This document shows positions 8,850 to 17,730 of a stretch of DNA of 64,000 nt, piece after piece (within the stretch, counting starts at the first letter, position 1; each line of letters begins with the position of its first letter). Source of the DNA: Bog-756 sp963778165 (lineage in GTDB: Bacteria; Actinomycetota; Acidimicrobiia; Acidimicrobiales; RAAP-2); assembly GCA_963778165.1 (NCBI GenBank), contig CAVZTE010000004.1, positions 434,001-498,000 on the forward strand, read 5' to 3'. The notes below the pieces were generated by a model. That model did no database searches. It was not told the origin of the DNA and was given only the letters and a program-made list of their open reading frames with translations. Both the position numbers and the translations under genes were made by a program.

Positions 8850-10352
8850 TCAGGGCAGGATGCCGTTCGGACGGGGCTGCCTCGGAGCGGACTCCCTGCC
8901 CTCGGCCAGGGCCACTCCGGCCAGCAGGGCGTTCCGCAGCTCCCTGGGGTCGATGACGTCGTCGTAGGAGAGCCGGGCCCCGGCCACCACCGAGGCCCGG
9001 GCCTGCTCGGCGGCCAGGCGGGCCCGCTCCTCGGGGTCGTCGACGCCGCTGGCCTCCGATCCGGCCGGCAGCGCCCCCAGGGTGATCGACGGGAAGGCCA
9101 GGGTCATGGTCTGGCCGTCGAACGGATTCATGGCCATCACCGAGGAGCCGAAGCCGAAGGCCTTGCGCAGGGTGACGTGCAGCTTGGGCACCTCCAGCCG
9201 GTGCTGGACGGCGAACAGCCGGGCGGCGTGGCGCAGGATGCCCTGGCGCTCGGCCGCCGTCCCGGCCAGCACCCCGGGGTTGTCGGCCAGGAACACGCAG
9301 GGCAGTCCGAAGGCGCCGGCCACGTCGAGGAAGTGGGCGGCCTTGTCGGCGGCGTCCCGGTCGATGGTGCCGGCCAGCACGCTGGGGTCGTTGGCCACCA
9401 GGGCCACGCTGCGACCCCCCAGACGGGCCAGGGCGGTGACGATCGACCGGCCGAAGCCGGGCTGCACGTCGAGCAGCTCGCCGTCGTCGACCACTTCGGC
9501 CAACACCGCCCGCACCGGGTAGGGCTGACGGGGGTCGGGAGGGATCAGCCGGAGGAGATCGACCGGTCGCCCACCGGTGTCGGGTCCGTCTCGACGCGGG
9601 GCGGCCTCCCAGGCGTTGGTGGGGAAGTAGCCCAGATACCGGCGGGCCAGGTCGATGGCTTCGGTGTCGTCGGCCACCAGGTTGTGCACCACACCGCCGG
9701 CCTCGATGGCCACCGCCGGGCCACCCAAGACCTCTTTGGTCACGTCCTCCCCGGTCGAGGACTTGACCAGCGGAGGGCCGGCGGCGAACACCGACGCCGT
9801 GGCGGTCATGGCCACGAAGTCGCACAGCGGGGCGGTGAGAGCGCCGTGACCGGCCGACGCTCCCAGCACCAGGCTGACCATGGGCACCACTCCGGACAGC
9901 TCGACCAGCCCCATCAGGTCGCCGGGCCGTCGACCGGACGCCGTCTCGGTCACCCGGTGGCCGGCACCCTCCAACATCATGACCAGCGGGACCCGCTCCT
10001 GGCGGGCCAGCTGGCACAGCCGGTACCGCTTGTCCGAGGCTCCGCTCCCGATGGAGCCACCCAGCACCGTCACGTCCTCGGCTCCGGCCAGGGCGGGGCG
10101 CCCGTCGATCCGACCGGATCCGGCCACCAGGGCATCCCCCGGGGCCGGTGGGTCGTCGAGGGTGCCGACCAGCGCCCCGATCTCGAAGAAGGTGCCCGGG
10201 TCGAACAGCCGGTCGAGGCGCTGGCGGGCGTTGAGCCGGCCCCGGCGTTGCTGGCGCTCCAGGCGGGCCGGTCCGCCCATGGCCTGCCCCTCGGACTTGC
10301 GCCGCCCGATCTCCTCCAGAGCAGGACCCCATCCGTGGAGCTCGTCGGTCAT
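8850..10352 (-). CDS. Acyl-CoA carboxylase carboxyltransferase (beta) subunit
   Basis: The 500-residue protein belongs to the carboxyltransferase family (PccB/AccD/MccB) that moves carboxyl from carboxybiotin to an acyl-CoA. Two crotonase-like halves are visible: an N-terminal half with RLDRLFDPGTFFEIG near residue 42 and a C-terminal half with FLADNPGVLAGT near residue 330 and KAFGFGSSVMAMNP near residue 390. The ATG at 10352 is preceded by AAAGGA; the open frame extends to 10415 without a better start. No biotin carboxylase or biotin carrier subunit lies in the window, so the partner is elsewhere and the substrate (propionyl-, acetyl- or methylcrotonyl-CoA) is unknown. It converges on the dienoyl-CoA-reductase-like gene with 10 bp between them. 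Confidence 0.9.
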   Translation of the reverse strand: MTDELHGWGPALEEIGRRKSEGQAMGGPARLERQQRRGRLNARQRLDRLFDPGTFFEIGALVGTLDDPPAPGDALVAGSGRIDGRPALAGAEDVTVLGGSIGSGASDKRYRLCQLARQERVPLVMMLEGAGHRVTETASGRRPGDLMGLVELSGVVPMVSLVLGASAGHGALTAPLCDFVAMTATASVFAAGPPLVKSSTGEDVTKEVLGGPAVAIEAGGVVHNLVADDTEAIDLARRYLGYFPTNAWEAAPRRDGPDTGGRPVDLLRLIPPDPRQPYPVRAVLAEVVDDGELLDVQPGFGRSIVTALARLGGRSVALVANDPSVLAGTIDRDAADKAAHFLDVAGAFGLPCVFLADNPGVLAGTAAERQGILRHAARLFAVQHRLEVPKLHVTLRKAFGFGSSVMAMNPFDGQTMTLAFPSITLGALPAGSEASGVDDPEERARLAAEQARASVVAGARLSYDDVIDPRELRNALLAGVALAEGRESAPRQPRPNGILP

Positions 10353-10481
10353 CTGACCATTCCTTTCGGCCGCGTGGCGCCAGGTGGCCCGCCCCTGGCC
10401 CGGGCGCCCCGCCATGATGGTCCATCACCGATCCCGTGGCGATAGCCCGACCGGCCGGAGCGGGGTAGGTTCGCCCTCACG

Positions 10482-11159
10482 ATGGAATCACCGACCAACT
10501 CGCTCGTCCTCCTCCACGGGTTCGGCTCGACCTTCGACCACAACTGGCGCCAGACCGGCTGGGTGGACATTCTGGCGGACTTCGGTTGCGTGGCGCCCGA
10601 GATCGACCTGCCCGGCCACGGCGGATCGGAGCGCTCCACCGACCCGGCGTCCTACGCCTCGGTCGAAGAGGGGCTGGAGGCCCAGGTCCCCGCTCCCACC
10701 GATGCCGTGGGGTTCTCGGCCGGGGCGGAGATCCTGTTGCGGATGGCCATGGCCCACCCGGGCAGGTTCCACAAGCTGGCCCTGCTGGGCCTGGGGGACA
10801 ACGTCTTCGAGCCGTCGGACAACGCCGCTCTGATCGACGCCCTCGAAGGAGGGGCTGATGCCGAGGACATCCGGGCCACGGTGTTCACCCGCCTGGCCCG
10901 GACCACCGGCAACGACCCCTCGGCTCTGGCCGCCTTCCTCAAGCGGCCCCGGGAGCCGATCCGGCCGGGCGACCTGGCCACGGTGACCTGCCCGGTGCTG
11001 GTGGTGTTGGGAGATCGGGACTTCGTCCGTTCGGCCGACCGACTGGTCGACGCCCTGCCGTCGGCGTCACTGGTCACGGTGCCGGGTGTGGACCACTTCG
11101 CCACCCCCTCCGACTTCGGGGCCATCGACGCCACCATGAGGTTCCTAGGGCTGGGGTGA
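10482..11159 (+). CDS. Alpha/beta hydrolase
   Basis: The 225-residue protein has the alpha/beta-hydrolase plan: oxyanion-hole strand LVLLHGFGST near residue 8, nucleophile elbow GFSAG near residue 82, aspartate in VLGDRDFV near residue 175, and catalytic histidine in VDHFATP near residue 202. It is short for the family, with a reduced cap. The substrate (an ester or similar) cannot be told from sequence. The stop overlaps the convergent NRDE gene by 15 bp. It has no signal peptide, so it is cytosolic. It is divergent from the carboxyltransferase gene, from which a 129-bp gap separates it. Confidence 0.85.
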   Translation: MESPTNSLVLLHGFGSTFDHNWRQTGWVDILADFGCVAPEIDLPGHGGSERSTDPASYASVEEGLEAQVPAPTDAVGFSAGAEILLRMAMAHPGRFHKLALLGLGDNVFEPSDNAALIDALEGGADAEDIRATVFTRLARTTGNDPSALAAFLKRPREPIRPGDLATVTCPVLVVLGDRDFVRSADRLVDALPSASLVTVPGVDHFATPSDFGAIDATMRFLGLG

Positions 11160-11954
11160 CTGTTCGTCGGCGTGCAACCACAGCCCGCCGGCGTCGACGA
11201 AGGGAGTAGTGCACGGCGGACCGTCGGACACCAGCACCTCGGGCCGGCGGTCGAAAGCCTGAGCCACCCTCACCAGCGCCGACGAGCGGGTGCCGTACCC
11301 ATCGGCATGCACGCACGGGGCCAGGGTGGCGGCCAACCGCTCCCGCCCGTCGGGGAAGCGGGGCACCTCCGCCCGGGCGAGGTCGACGGTGTGGTCCTGC
11401 AACAGATCGGCGAAGGCCTCCCACCGCGACGCTCCGGCCGCGTCGGCGCGGGCCAGTGAGGCCCGGACGTGGTCCACCTTCACCGACCGGCTGTCCAGGG
11501 CGGCGTTCTCCAACACGTGGAGCCCGGGAGCCAGTGGTTGGGGCCGGGTCGGGGCGTCGGGCTCGACCGCCAGGTAGTGGAGGGACTCCCGGTCCCCGAC
11601 CAGCAGCCAGGCCGGGTTGTAGGAGCCCACGGCCACCTCCGACACCAGAGCCTCGACCGCCTCCTCGGCGGTTCGGGCCTCGGCGGCCAGCAACGGCAGC
11701 CAGCCCCGCGACTGCCGGGTGAGGTCGGGGCCATCAGGCATGGGCCGGTTGGTGAGCCCGCACACCACCCCGTACTCGTTCACGGCCAGCCAGGTTCCCC
11801 CAGCCCGTTCGTCGCGTCCCCCGAGGGTCCTCGGGTCCCGCTCCCGCAGGACGGTGATGGCCCGGGCCGGTCGGTCCAGCCACTCGTCGCGGTTGGCCCC
11901 GACCACCAGCGGCCACTGCTCGTCGCAACGCCAGGCCACCACGAGAAGGCACAC
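11145..11954 (-). CDS. NRDE (TANGO2-like) family protein
   Basis: This protein belongs to the NRDE family named for the motif visible here as GANRDEWLDRPA near residue 18. Family members, including human TANGO2, begin with Met-Cys and have an Ntn-hydrolase-like pattern; their biochemical role is not settled, with proposed links to lipid or heme handling. I chose GTG 11954 because it produces the family-typical Met-Cys-Leu-Leu-Val-Val-Ala-Trp start; the frame extends to 11981. Later conserved stretches are GGTWLAVNEYGVVCGLTNR and the C-terminal SSALVRV. Length 269 residues fits the family. The 3' end overlaps the alpha/beta hydrolase by 15 bp, convergently. Confidence 0.88.
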   Translation of the reverse strand: MCLLVVAWRCDEQWPLVVGANRDEWLDRPARAITVLRERDPRTLGGRDERAGGTWLAVNEYGVVCGLTNRPMPDGPDLTRQSRGWLPLLAAEARTAEEAVEALVSEVAVGSYNPAWLLVGDRESLHYLAVEPDAPTRPQPLAPGLHVLENAALDSRSVKVDHVRASLARADAAGASRWEAFADLLQDHTVDLARAEVPRFPDGRERLAATLAPCVHADGYGTRSSALVRVAQAFDRRPEVLVSDGPPCTTPFVDAGGLWLHADEQSPQP

Positions 11955-12011
11955 GCCAGCGAACGATAGTGGTCGGCCCAAGCGGACTCCGAAGCGGGCG
12001 GGCCGTGGCCG

Positions 12012-12197
12012 TCAGGAGGTGATGACGCCCCAGGGCACGATGGCCTGGCAGGTATGGCACATGGCCAGTCCCCCACCCCGGTGCGTGGGGTCTCCGATCA
12101 CCAGTTCACCGGGGCTCCGGTCCGACCGGATCGAAAGCCCGTCCAGGGCCTGGCACACCGGGCACGGAAGTCGGTCGAACGCCGCCAGGGTCTCCAC
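12012..12197 (-). CDS. Small putative zinc-ribbon protein
   Basis: This 61-residue open frame has two Cys-x-x-Cys pairs, CPVC near residue 12 and CHTC near residue 47, separated by 31 residues. That is the spacing of a small zinc ribbon, so a metal-binding role is likely, but no partner or function can be named. The start is GTG at 12197 with only a weak upstream purine stretch. It lies between the NRDE gene and ku on the same strand as both. The paired cysteines are the main reason to believe it is real. Downstream distance to the NRDE start is 57 bp. Confidence 0.5.
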   Translation of the reverse strand: METLAAFDRLPCPVCQALDGLSIRSDRSPGELVIGDPTHRGGGLAMCHTCQAIVPWGVITS

Positions 12198-12382
12198 GCC
12201 GGAGAGTATAGAACGAACGTTTGATTGAGGGTGGAGTACCAGGTCCGGCGCCCAAAAAGCGGCCCATACCCGGGTAACAACACATCTCGGGCTATCCCGC
12301 GGACCAGCCGGCCAAGAAACAACGGCGTCGCACCGAATACTCCCCCCTTCAGGACCCGGGCCCGGGACGAACCGGGCCCGGT

Positions 12383-13333
12383 TCAGGAGGCCTTGCGCTT
12401 GGCGGTCGGCTTGGCCTTGGCTGTGGCGGTGGCCTTCTTGATGGGCGTCGGCCGCTTGGCGGCGCTCCGCTTGGCTGCCGGGCGCTTGGCCGGGGCGACA
12501 GCCCCGTCCGTGTCCTCCGCCAGCGCCTGCGTCGAGCGACTCTTCCTCCGGGCGTCGACCGACTCGATGCTGGCACTGAGCACGTCCATCAGATCGACCA
12601 CCTTGGTCGACGGCGGTGCCGCCTCGACGCCGGTCACGATCTCGTCGCCCTGGCGCTTGGCCTCGATGACCGCCTCGACCTTCTCCCGATGGGTGTCGTG
12701 GTACTTCTCCGGGTCCCAGTCGCTCTCCATCGACTCCAGCAGGAGCCCGGCCATCTTGAGCTCACGGTCGGAGACCTCGTCGGCGGCCGGCAGCTCGGGC
12801 AGGTCCTTGGTCGGCGAGCGGATCTCGTCGGCGAAGTACATGGTCTCGAGGGCCAGCACGTTGTCGTCCGGCCGGATGGCCACCGGGTACTCCTTGTTGC
12901 GCATGACCACGGTGCCGATGGCCACCTTGTTGGCCGCCCGCATGACCTGGCGCAGCAGGGCGTAGGCCTTGTTGGCGGCCTCGCCTTCCGGCGCCAGGTA
13001 GTAGGTCGAGCGGTAGTACACCGGATCGATCTGGTCGAGGTCCACGAAGTCGGTGATCTCGATGAGGTGCGACTTCTTCGGCTCGGCTGACTCCAGCTCC
13101 TCGTCGGTGAGAATGACGTACTCGCCGCCGCCGAGGTCGAAGCCCTTCACGATCTTGCCGGCCGGTACCTCCTTGCCGGTCCGCTCGTTCACCTTCTTGT
13201 AGCGGATGCGGTCCGAGGTGCCCTCCTCGAACTGGTTGAAGTGGATGGTCTTGTCCTGCGTGGCCGAATAGAGGCCGACAGGCACGTTGACCAGGCCGAA
13301 ATTGAGCGCGCCCTTCCAGATGGATCGTGGCAT
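12383..13333 (-). CDS. ku: Non-homologous end-joining protein Ku
   Basis: The 316-residue bacterial Ku forms a homodimeric ring on broken DNA ends and recruits LigD. The N-terminus PRSIWKGALNFGLVNVPVGL is diagnostic, followed by the beta-barrel core to about residue 255. The last 50 residues are Lys/Ala/Pro-rich (KRPAAKRSAAKR and similar), the basic tail that in bacterial Ku aids DNA binding. ATG 13333 is the conserved start; the frame extends to 13381. It is divergent from the small unknown gene at 13402 and is followed on the other strand by ligD, so the whole 12.4-16.2 kb block is one repair locus. Confidence 0.96.
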   Translation of the reverse strand: MPRSIWKGALNFGLVNVPVGLYSATQDKTIHFNQFEEGTSDRIRYKKVNERTGKEVPAGKIVKGFDLGGGEYVILTDEELESAEPKKSHLIEITDFVDLDQIDPVYYRSTYYLAPEGEAANKAYALLRQVMRAANKVAIGTVVMRNKEYPVAIRPDDNVLALETMYFADEIRSPTKDLPELPAADEVSDRELKMAGLLLESMESDWDPEKYHDTHREKVEAVIEAKRQGDEIVTGVEAAPPSTKVVDLMDVLSASIESVDARRKSRSTQALAEDTDGAVAPAKRPAAKRSAAKRPTPIKKATATAKAKPTAKRKAS

Positions 13334-13401
13334 GGCTACATCATTACCCAGCTCAGACCCCATCCACCACCCCTGATACACCCCTTTGTCACACTGCCAA
13401 C

Positions 13402-13812
13402 GTGAGCGATGACAAGCCGGTCCAGTTCGCCCCAGCAGTGCTGCGGAGCCTCAAGGTCCTCGTCCCGTCGGGGCAGCCGGGGGCCGATCTGGCTTGTGAG
13501 CTGGGCCTATCGGCCTGGATGCGCCTCACCGACACCGACATCGAGGACGCCCCCCGCCATCTGCGGGCCGTCCGGCAGGCCATCCTCGAAGCAGGGGGGC
13601 TGGATGCCTCCACCGAGCCCATCCCCATGGGAGGCCGGTCCTCCCGCCTCGATCTCCTCAATCAGGTCGTCTACCTGGGCGATCTCCTGGCCAGGGCCGC
13701 CGCCCACCAGGGCTGTGATGCCGACACCATGATCTGCCGGGCGCTCGACCGACCGGTGGTCCACGAGGTGACGGTCCGGGTTTCGAGGATCCGGGAGCTG
13801 CGCTCCTCCTGA
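13402..13812 (+). CDS. Hypothetical protein within the NHEJ locus
   Basis: I do not recognise this 136-residue protein. It is mostly helical by composition, with a hydrophobic stretch LDLLNQVVYLGDLLARAAAH near residue 92 and a single late cysteine pair (GCDADTMIC). The chosen GTG at 13402 has no clear ribosome site, so translation may be leaderless; the frame is open from 13327, which would overlap ku. It is divergent from ku across about 68 bp and lies 72 bp before ligD on the same strand. Its place between two NHEJ genes hints at a repair accessory role, but nothing in the sequence proves it. Confidence 0.5.
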   Translation: MSDDKPVQFAPAVLRSLKVLVPSGQPGADLACELGLSAWMRLTDTDIEDAPRHLRAVRQAILEAGGLDASTEPIPMGGRSSRLDLLNQVVYLGDLLARAAAHQGCDADTMICRALDRPVVHEVTVRVSRIRELRSS

Positions 13813-13884
13813 GCCGGCTCATGGATCCGCCCGCCGGGCCCTGGCCCCCCGGGGCGGGCCACCGCAGGTCGCGGGTAGAACAGG

Positions 13885-15351
13885 GTGGTGAGCCCGGGAT
13901 CGCTGGCCAGCTACCGACGCAAGAGGGACCCCACCAAGACCCCCGAGCCGGTCCCGGCCGACGGTCCGCCCCGGGCCGCTAAGAAGAAGGCCAAGGCCGG
14001 CCCGCCGACCTTCGTCATCCAGGAGCACCACGCCTCCAGCCTGCACTGGGACTTCCGGCTCGAGCACGATGGGGTACTGGCGTCGTGGGCCCTGCCCAAG
14101 GGCCTTCCGGTCTCCCCGAAGCAGAACCACCTGGCGGTCCAGGTCGAGGACCACCCGATCGAGTACGGATCCTTCAGCGGCACCATCCCGGCCGGGGAGT
14201 ACGGCGCCGGAACAGTCTCGATCTGGGACCACGGCACCTACGAGTTGGAGAAGTGGCGCCCCGACGAAGTCATGGTGGTGCTCCACGGCCAACGGGCCGA
14301 GGGTCGCTACGTCCTCTTCCAAACCAAGGGGAAGAGTTGGATGATCCACCGGATGGACCCCGCCCCCGAGGGCTTCGAGCCTCTCCCGACCCGGATGCGC
14401 CCGATGCTGGCCGTGGCCGACCACCTGCCCCCCGACGACGGCGAGTGGGCCTACGAGTTCAAGTGGGACGGCATGCGGGTGCTGGTATGGGTGGACGGCG
14501 GGCGCATCCGGCTCACGAGTCGCAACGACAACGACGTGACCCGCTCGTTCCCCGAGTTGCGGGGCCTCGGCGAAGCGCTCGGATCCCACCAGGCGCTACT
14601 CGACGGCGAGGTGGTGGCCTTCGGCCCCGGCGGCAAGCCCTCGTTCTCCCTGCTGCAGCACCGCATGCACGCCGAGTCCCCGTCCTCGGTCAAACGCGCC
14701 GAGGCCGAGTACCCCGCCAGCCTGGTGGTCTTCGACCTCCTCCACCTGGACGGCGACTCTCTGCTCGACCGCACCTACGACCAACGACGCTCGGCCCTGG
14801 AGGGCCTCGGGATCGGATCCCCGAACTGGGCCGTGACCCCGTCGTTCACCGACGTCACCGGCCAGGAGATCCTCTCGGCCTCGGTCGATGCCGGCATGGA
14901 GGGAGTGGTGGCCAAACGTCGCGCCGGCATCTACCAGCCGGGGCGTCGGAGCCGCGATTGGATCAAGGTCAAGAACCAGCGCATGCAGGAAGTGGTGATC
15001 GGGGGGTACACCCGGGGCAACGGGAGCCGGAGCTCCGACTTCGGTGCGCTCCTGCTGGGACTGCCATCGGCCGGCACGAAGAGACTGACCTTCGTGGGCA
15101 AGGTGGGCACCGGCTTCTCCGAGGCGGACCGAAGCGATCTGCTGGCTGATCTCTCCCGGCTCGACCGGGCCACCAGCCCCTTCGATGCCACCCTCCCTCC
15201 GGCGCTGGTGCGGGGAACCACCTGGGTCTCACCCAAGCTGGTGGGTGAGGTCCGTTTCAGCGAATGGACCGCGGACGGCCATCTCCGTCATCCGGTGTGG
15301 CGGGGGCTGCGCCCGGACAAGTCGACCGGGGAGGTCCGTCGTGAGTCCTGA
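13885..15351 (+). CDS. ligD: ATP-dependent DNA ligase LigD, 3'-phosphoesterase plus ligase domains
   Basis: This 488-residue protein seals breaks brought together by Ku. The N-terminal 3'-phosphoesterase domain (about residues 38-160) shows EHHASSLHWDFRLEHDG, with the metal-binding His and Asp residues of that family, and GEYGAGTVSIWD. The ligase domain starts near residue 170 (TRMRPMLAV); the adenylated lysine is in EFKWDGMR at Lys193, and later nucleotidyltransferase motifs are present (LLDGEVVAF, GMEGVVAKRR, WIKVKN). An OB-fold tail follows. The polymerase domain is missing from this chain and is encoded by the next gene, whose start overlaps the last 11 bp. Start choice between GTG 13885 and 13888 is open. 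Confidence 0.95.
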   Translation: MVSPGSLASYRRKRDPTKTPEPVPADGPPRAAKKKAKAGPPTFVIQEHHASSLHWDFRLEHDGVLASWALPKGLPVSPKQNHLAVQVEDHPIEYGSFSGTIPAGEYGAGTVSIWDHGTYELEKWRPDEVMVVLHGQRAEGRYVLFQTKGKSWMIHRMDPAPEGFEPLPTRMRPMLAVADHLPPDDGEWAYEFKWDGMRVLVWVDGGRIRLTSRNDNDVTRSFPELRGLGEALGSHQALLDGEVVAFGPGGKPSFSLLQHRMHAESPSSVKRAEAEYPASLVVFDLLHLDGDSLLDRTYDQRRSALEGLGIGSPNWAVTPSFTDVTGQEILSASVDAGMEGVVAKRRAGIYQPGRRSRDWIKVKNQRMQEVVIGGYTRGNGSRSSDFGALLLGLPSAGTKRLTFVGKVGTGFSEADRSDLLADLSRLDRATSPFDATLPPALVRGTTWVSPKLVGEVRFSEWTADGHLRHPVWRGLRPDKSTGEVRRES

Positions 15352-16237
15352 CGACTCGCACCTCACCACGGTCGACGGACGCCAGCTGACCGTGTCCAAT
15401 CTGGAGAAGGTCCTCTACCCGGAGACCGGCTTCACCAAGGGCCAGGTCATCGACTACTACGCCCGGGTGGCCGAGGTCATGCTGCCCCATCTGGCCGACC
15501 GCCCCCTGACCATGAAGCGCTACCCCAACGGCACCGATTCGAAGTTCTTCTTCGAGAAGCACATCCCGTCGCACGCGCCCTCGTGGGTACGTCGGGTCGC
15601 CGTGCCCTCGACCGCCGAGGGAGATCCGGTGGAGTACCCGGTCATCGAGGACCGGCCCAGCCTGTTGTGGGCGGCCAACCTGGCCACCATCGAATTCCAC
15701 GTGCCGTTGTGGCATGTCGGGAAGAGGCGGAAGCTACCGGCCCCGCCCGACCACATGGTGTTCGACCTGGACCCCGGGGAGGGGACCACCGTGGTGGAGT
15801 GCTGCCAGGTGGCCCACTATCTGGTGGAGGAACTGGACGAGGGCCGGGACGGCTGCCGGCCCAAGACCAGTGGTTCCAAGGGCTTGCAGCTCTACGTGCC
15901 GCTGTCGGGTCGCCCGACCTGGGAGAAGGTGCGGGACCGGTCCCACCAACTGGCCCGCCAGCTGGAGCGGGAGCATCCGGAGCTGGTGGTGTCGAATATG
16001 CGCCGGAGCCTCCGGAGCGACCGGGTCCTGATCGACTGGAGCCAGAACCATCCGGCCAAGACCACCGTGGCCGTCTACTCGCTGCGCGGGCGGGACGAGC
16101 CCACGGCTTCGACCCCGGTGACCTGGGACGAGGTCGATCGCTGCGCTGAGTCGGGCGACCCGGCCACCCTCCGCTTCACCGCCGACCAGGTCCTCAAGCG
16201 GATCGAGGAGCACGGCGACCTCTTCGCCGACGTCTGA
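15341..16237 (+). CDS. Stand-alone LigD-type polymerase (primase-polymerase) domain protein
   Basis: The 298-residue protein is the AEP-type polymerase domain of LigD, which fills gaps and adds nucleotides, often ribonucleotides, during end joining. Visible features are the N-terminal LEKVLYPETGFTKG motif, the metal-binding Asp142-Leu-Asp144 in FDLDPGEGTT, the nucleotide-binding SGSKG near residue 177, and LIDWSQN near residue 231 with the third aspartate. The position after SGSKGL, a histidine in the studied LigD polymerases, is glutamine here (SGSKGLQLYVPL). GTG 15341 is preceded by GGGGAGGT and overlaps the ligase stop, so translation is coupled. The split of POL from PE-LIG is a known arrangement in some actinobacteria. 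Confidence 0.93.
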   Translation: MSPDDSHLTTVDGRQLTVSNLEKVLYPETGFTKGQVIDYYARVAEVMLPHLADRPLTMKRYPNGTDSKFFFEKHIPSHAPSWVRRVAVPSTAEGDPVEYPVIEDRPSLLWAANLATIEFHVPLWHVGKRRKLPAPPDHMVFDLDPGEGTTVVECCQVAHYLVEELDEGRDGCRPKTSGSKGLQLYVPLSGRPTWEKVRDRSHQLARQLEREHPELVVSNMRRSLRSDRVLIDWSQNHPAKTTVAVYSLRGRDEPTASTPVTWDEVDRCAESGDPATLRFTADQVLKRIEEHGDLFADV

Positions 16238-16352
16238 GCCGGCACCGGTGCCAAATCGGCCCTTGTAGCGGGCCGGACGGCCCCCCTAAGCTGCCGCGGA
16301 GCACCCGGGCGGTGGGTGCGGTCCGTCACACGATCCGAGCGAGGAGTCAGCG

Positions 16353-16730
16353 ATGAGCGCCATGGGCGACCGCCTTCTACTGCTGGAGGACACCGCCGAT
16401 GCCCTGGATGCCATCGATCCCGAACTGGCCAACCAGTTCCGGTTGGTCAACGGGCTACCGGACGGCTACCTCGAGGCTGTGAACCGAGCAGATCACGCCG
16501 AACCGTCGGGTGCCGACACGCTGGCCACCCACGTGGCCTCGGTGGACGACGGGCCCGACGGCATCCGGGTGTCGTGCTCGTGCGGCCGGTGGGAGGCCGC
16601 GGTGGGTTGGGAGGAGATCGACGACCTGGTGGAAGCGGCCCGCACCCACTTCACCACCGTCGGCGCCTCGATCCTCGATCAGGGTGCCGCCAGCCCCACG
16701 GCCGATGCATCCCGGCGATGGGTGTCCTGA
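16353..16730 (+). CDS. Hypothetical acidic protein
   Basis: This 125-residue protein is not recognised. It is acidic in its first half (LEDTADALDAIDPELANQ) and has a CSCGRWEAAVGW segment near residue 75, a pattern seen in small actinobacterial proteins of unknown role, where the two cysteines might bind metal. There is no signal peptide or transmembrane segment. ATG 16353 is preceded by GAGGAG at a good distance, which supports translation. It follows the NHEJ genes by 115 bp on the same strand, but the gap contains its own likely promoter region, so operon membership is uncertain. Confidence 0.65.
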   Translation: MSAMGDRLLLLEDTADALDAIDPELANQFRLVNGLPDGYLEAVNRADHAEPSGADTLATHVASVDDGPDGIRVSCSCGRWEAAVGWEEIDDLVEAARTHFTTVGASILDQGAASPTADASRRWVS

Positions 16731-16761
16731 CCCGGACCTGACACCATCGGTGGTGGCGCGG

Positions 16762-17613
16762 TCAGCCGCGGTCATCAAGAGCCGGCGCACTCCCCGGCTG
16801 TCCCACCGAGTCCGGGTTGAACGGCGACCAGGTGCCGGTGCTCACATGGTTACCGGCGTCCACATCGAGCAGGACCCCGGTTATGGAACCGGCCTCGTCC
16901 GAGAGCAGGAAGGCCACCGCCGCGGCCACGTCGTCGGCTTCGGTCAGCCGTCCGAGGAGGAGGTTGCGGCCGGAGGCCTGACCGTCGTCGTCGCCCCAGA
17001 TGTCCCTGGTTCCCTCGGTCCGGGTCAGGCCGGGGCTCACCGCGTTGACCCGCACCCCCAGACCACCCAATTCGTTGGCCAGGGTCCGGGTCAGGGCGTT
17101 GAGTGCCGACTTTGCCGCGGCGTACGCCGCCATGGAGGGTGTGGTCTTGTGCGGTGAACCGCTGGAGATGTTCACGACTGCGCCGCCGCCGTCGGCCAGG
17201 CCCCGGGCCATGGCCTCTTGGATCAGAGACAGCGCCGGCCAGGTGTTGAGGGAGACCGTGGTCATCAGGTCCTGGCGCTTCATGGTCAGGGCCGAGCCGA
17301 TGTAGGGGGCACCGCCCACCGCGTTGACCAGCAGGTCCACTCGTCCGTAACGCTCGATGGCCGTCGTCACCAGGAGTGCCGGCAGGGACTGGTCGCCGGC
17401 GTCACCGGGGCAGGCCACGACATCGAGGCCCTGATCCTGCAAGGCCTGGGCCGTGGCCTTCACCCGGGCTTCCGAGCGGGCGTTGATCACCACCGAGGCG
17501 CCTTCCAGGGCCAGCCGCCGAGCCGACGCCGTTCCGATGCCCGGGTCCGTGGAGGCCCCGGTCACGATGGCGACCTTTCCCTCGAACCGTCGTCCAAACG
17601 TGCGCTCGTCCAC
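16762..17613 (-). CDS. SDR family oxidoreductase
   Basis: This 283-residue classical short-chain dehydrogenase reduces or oxidises a carbonyl/hydroxyl with NAD(P). The cofactor loop is TGASTDPGIGTAS near residue 19, which has two extra residues relative to the common TGAxxGIG form. NAVGG replaces the usual NNAG near residue 96. The catalytic Ser and Tyr-x-x-x-Lys are intact in NISSGSPHKTTPSMAAYAAAK. A C-terminal tail of about 25 residues rich in Pro, Ser and Gly extends past the usual end. GTG 17613 has a strong GGAGGAG upstream. It lies downstream of the EAL gene on the same strand, 117 bp away. Confidence 0.87.
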   Translation of the reverse strand: MDERTFGRRFEGKVAIVTGASTDPGIGTASARRLALEGASVVINARSEARVKATAQALQDQGLDVVACPGDAGDQSLPALLVTTAIERYGRVDLLVNAVGGAPYIGSALTMKRQDLMTTVSLNTWPALSLIQEAMARGLADGGGAVVNISSGSPHKTTPSMAAYAAAKSALNALTRTLANELGGLGVRVNAVSPGLTRTEGTRDIWGDDDGQASGRNLLLGRLTEADDVAAAVAFLLSDEAGSITGVLLDVDAGNHVSTGTWSPFNPDSVGQPGSAPALDDRG

Positions 17614-17730
17614 GGTGCTCCTCCAGTCGGAAGGTGCGGCCGAGTCGCCGCCATCCCGAACCTACTGGTGCACTCCGCGGTGCGGGAGAGGGACCCGGTC
17701 CCGACGAGGCCGGTGCGCTACCGGGTCGGG

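Noticed and set aside
12225..12965. 246-codon plus-strand frame opposite ku
   Set aside because: It is Ser/Arg/Ala-rich antisense of the Ku coding region, with no domain.
15185..15340. Upstream extension of the polymerase-domain gene
   Set aside because: It overlaps the ligase coding region in another frame; GTG 15341 has a good ribosome site and the conserved start.
17402..17730. C-terminal extension of the EAL frame into the SDR gene
   Set aside because: The residues are low-complexity and Pro/Arg/Gly-rich, and they overlap a good SDR gene on the same strand; a frameshift explains it better.
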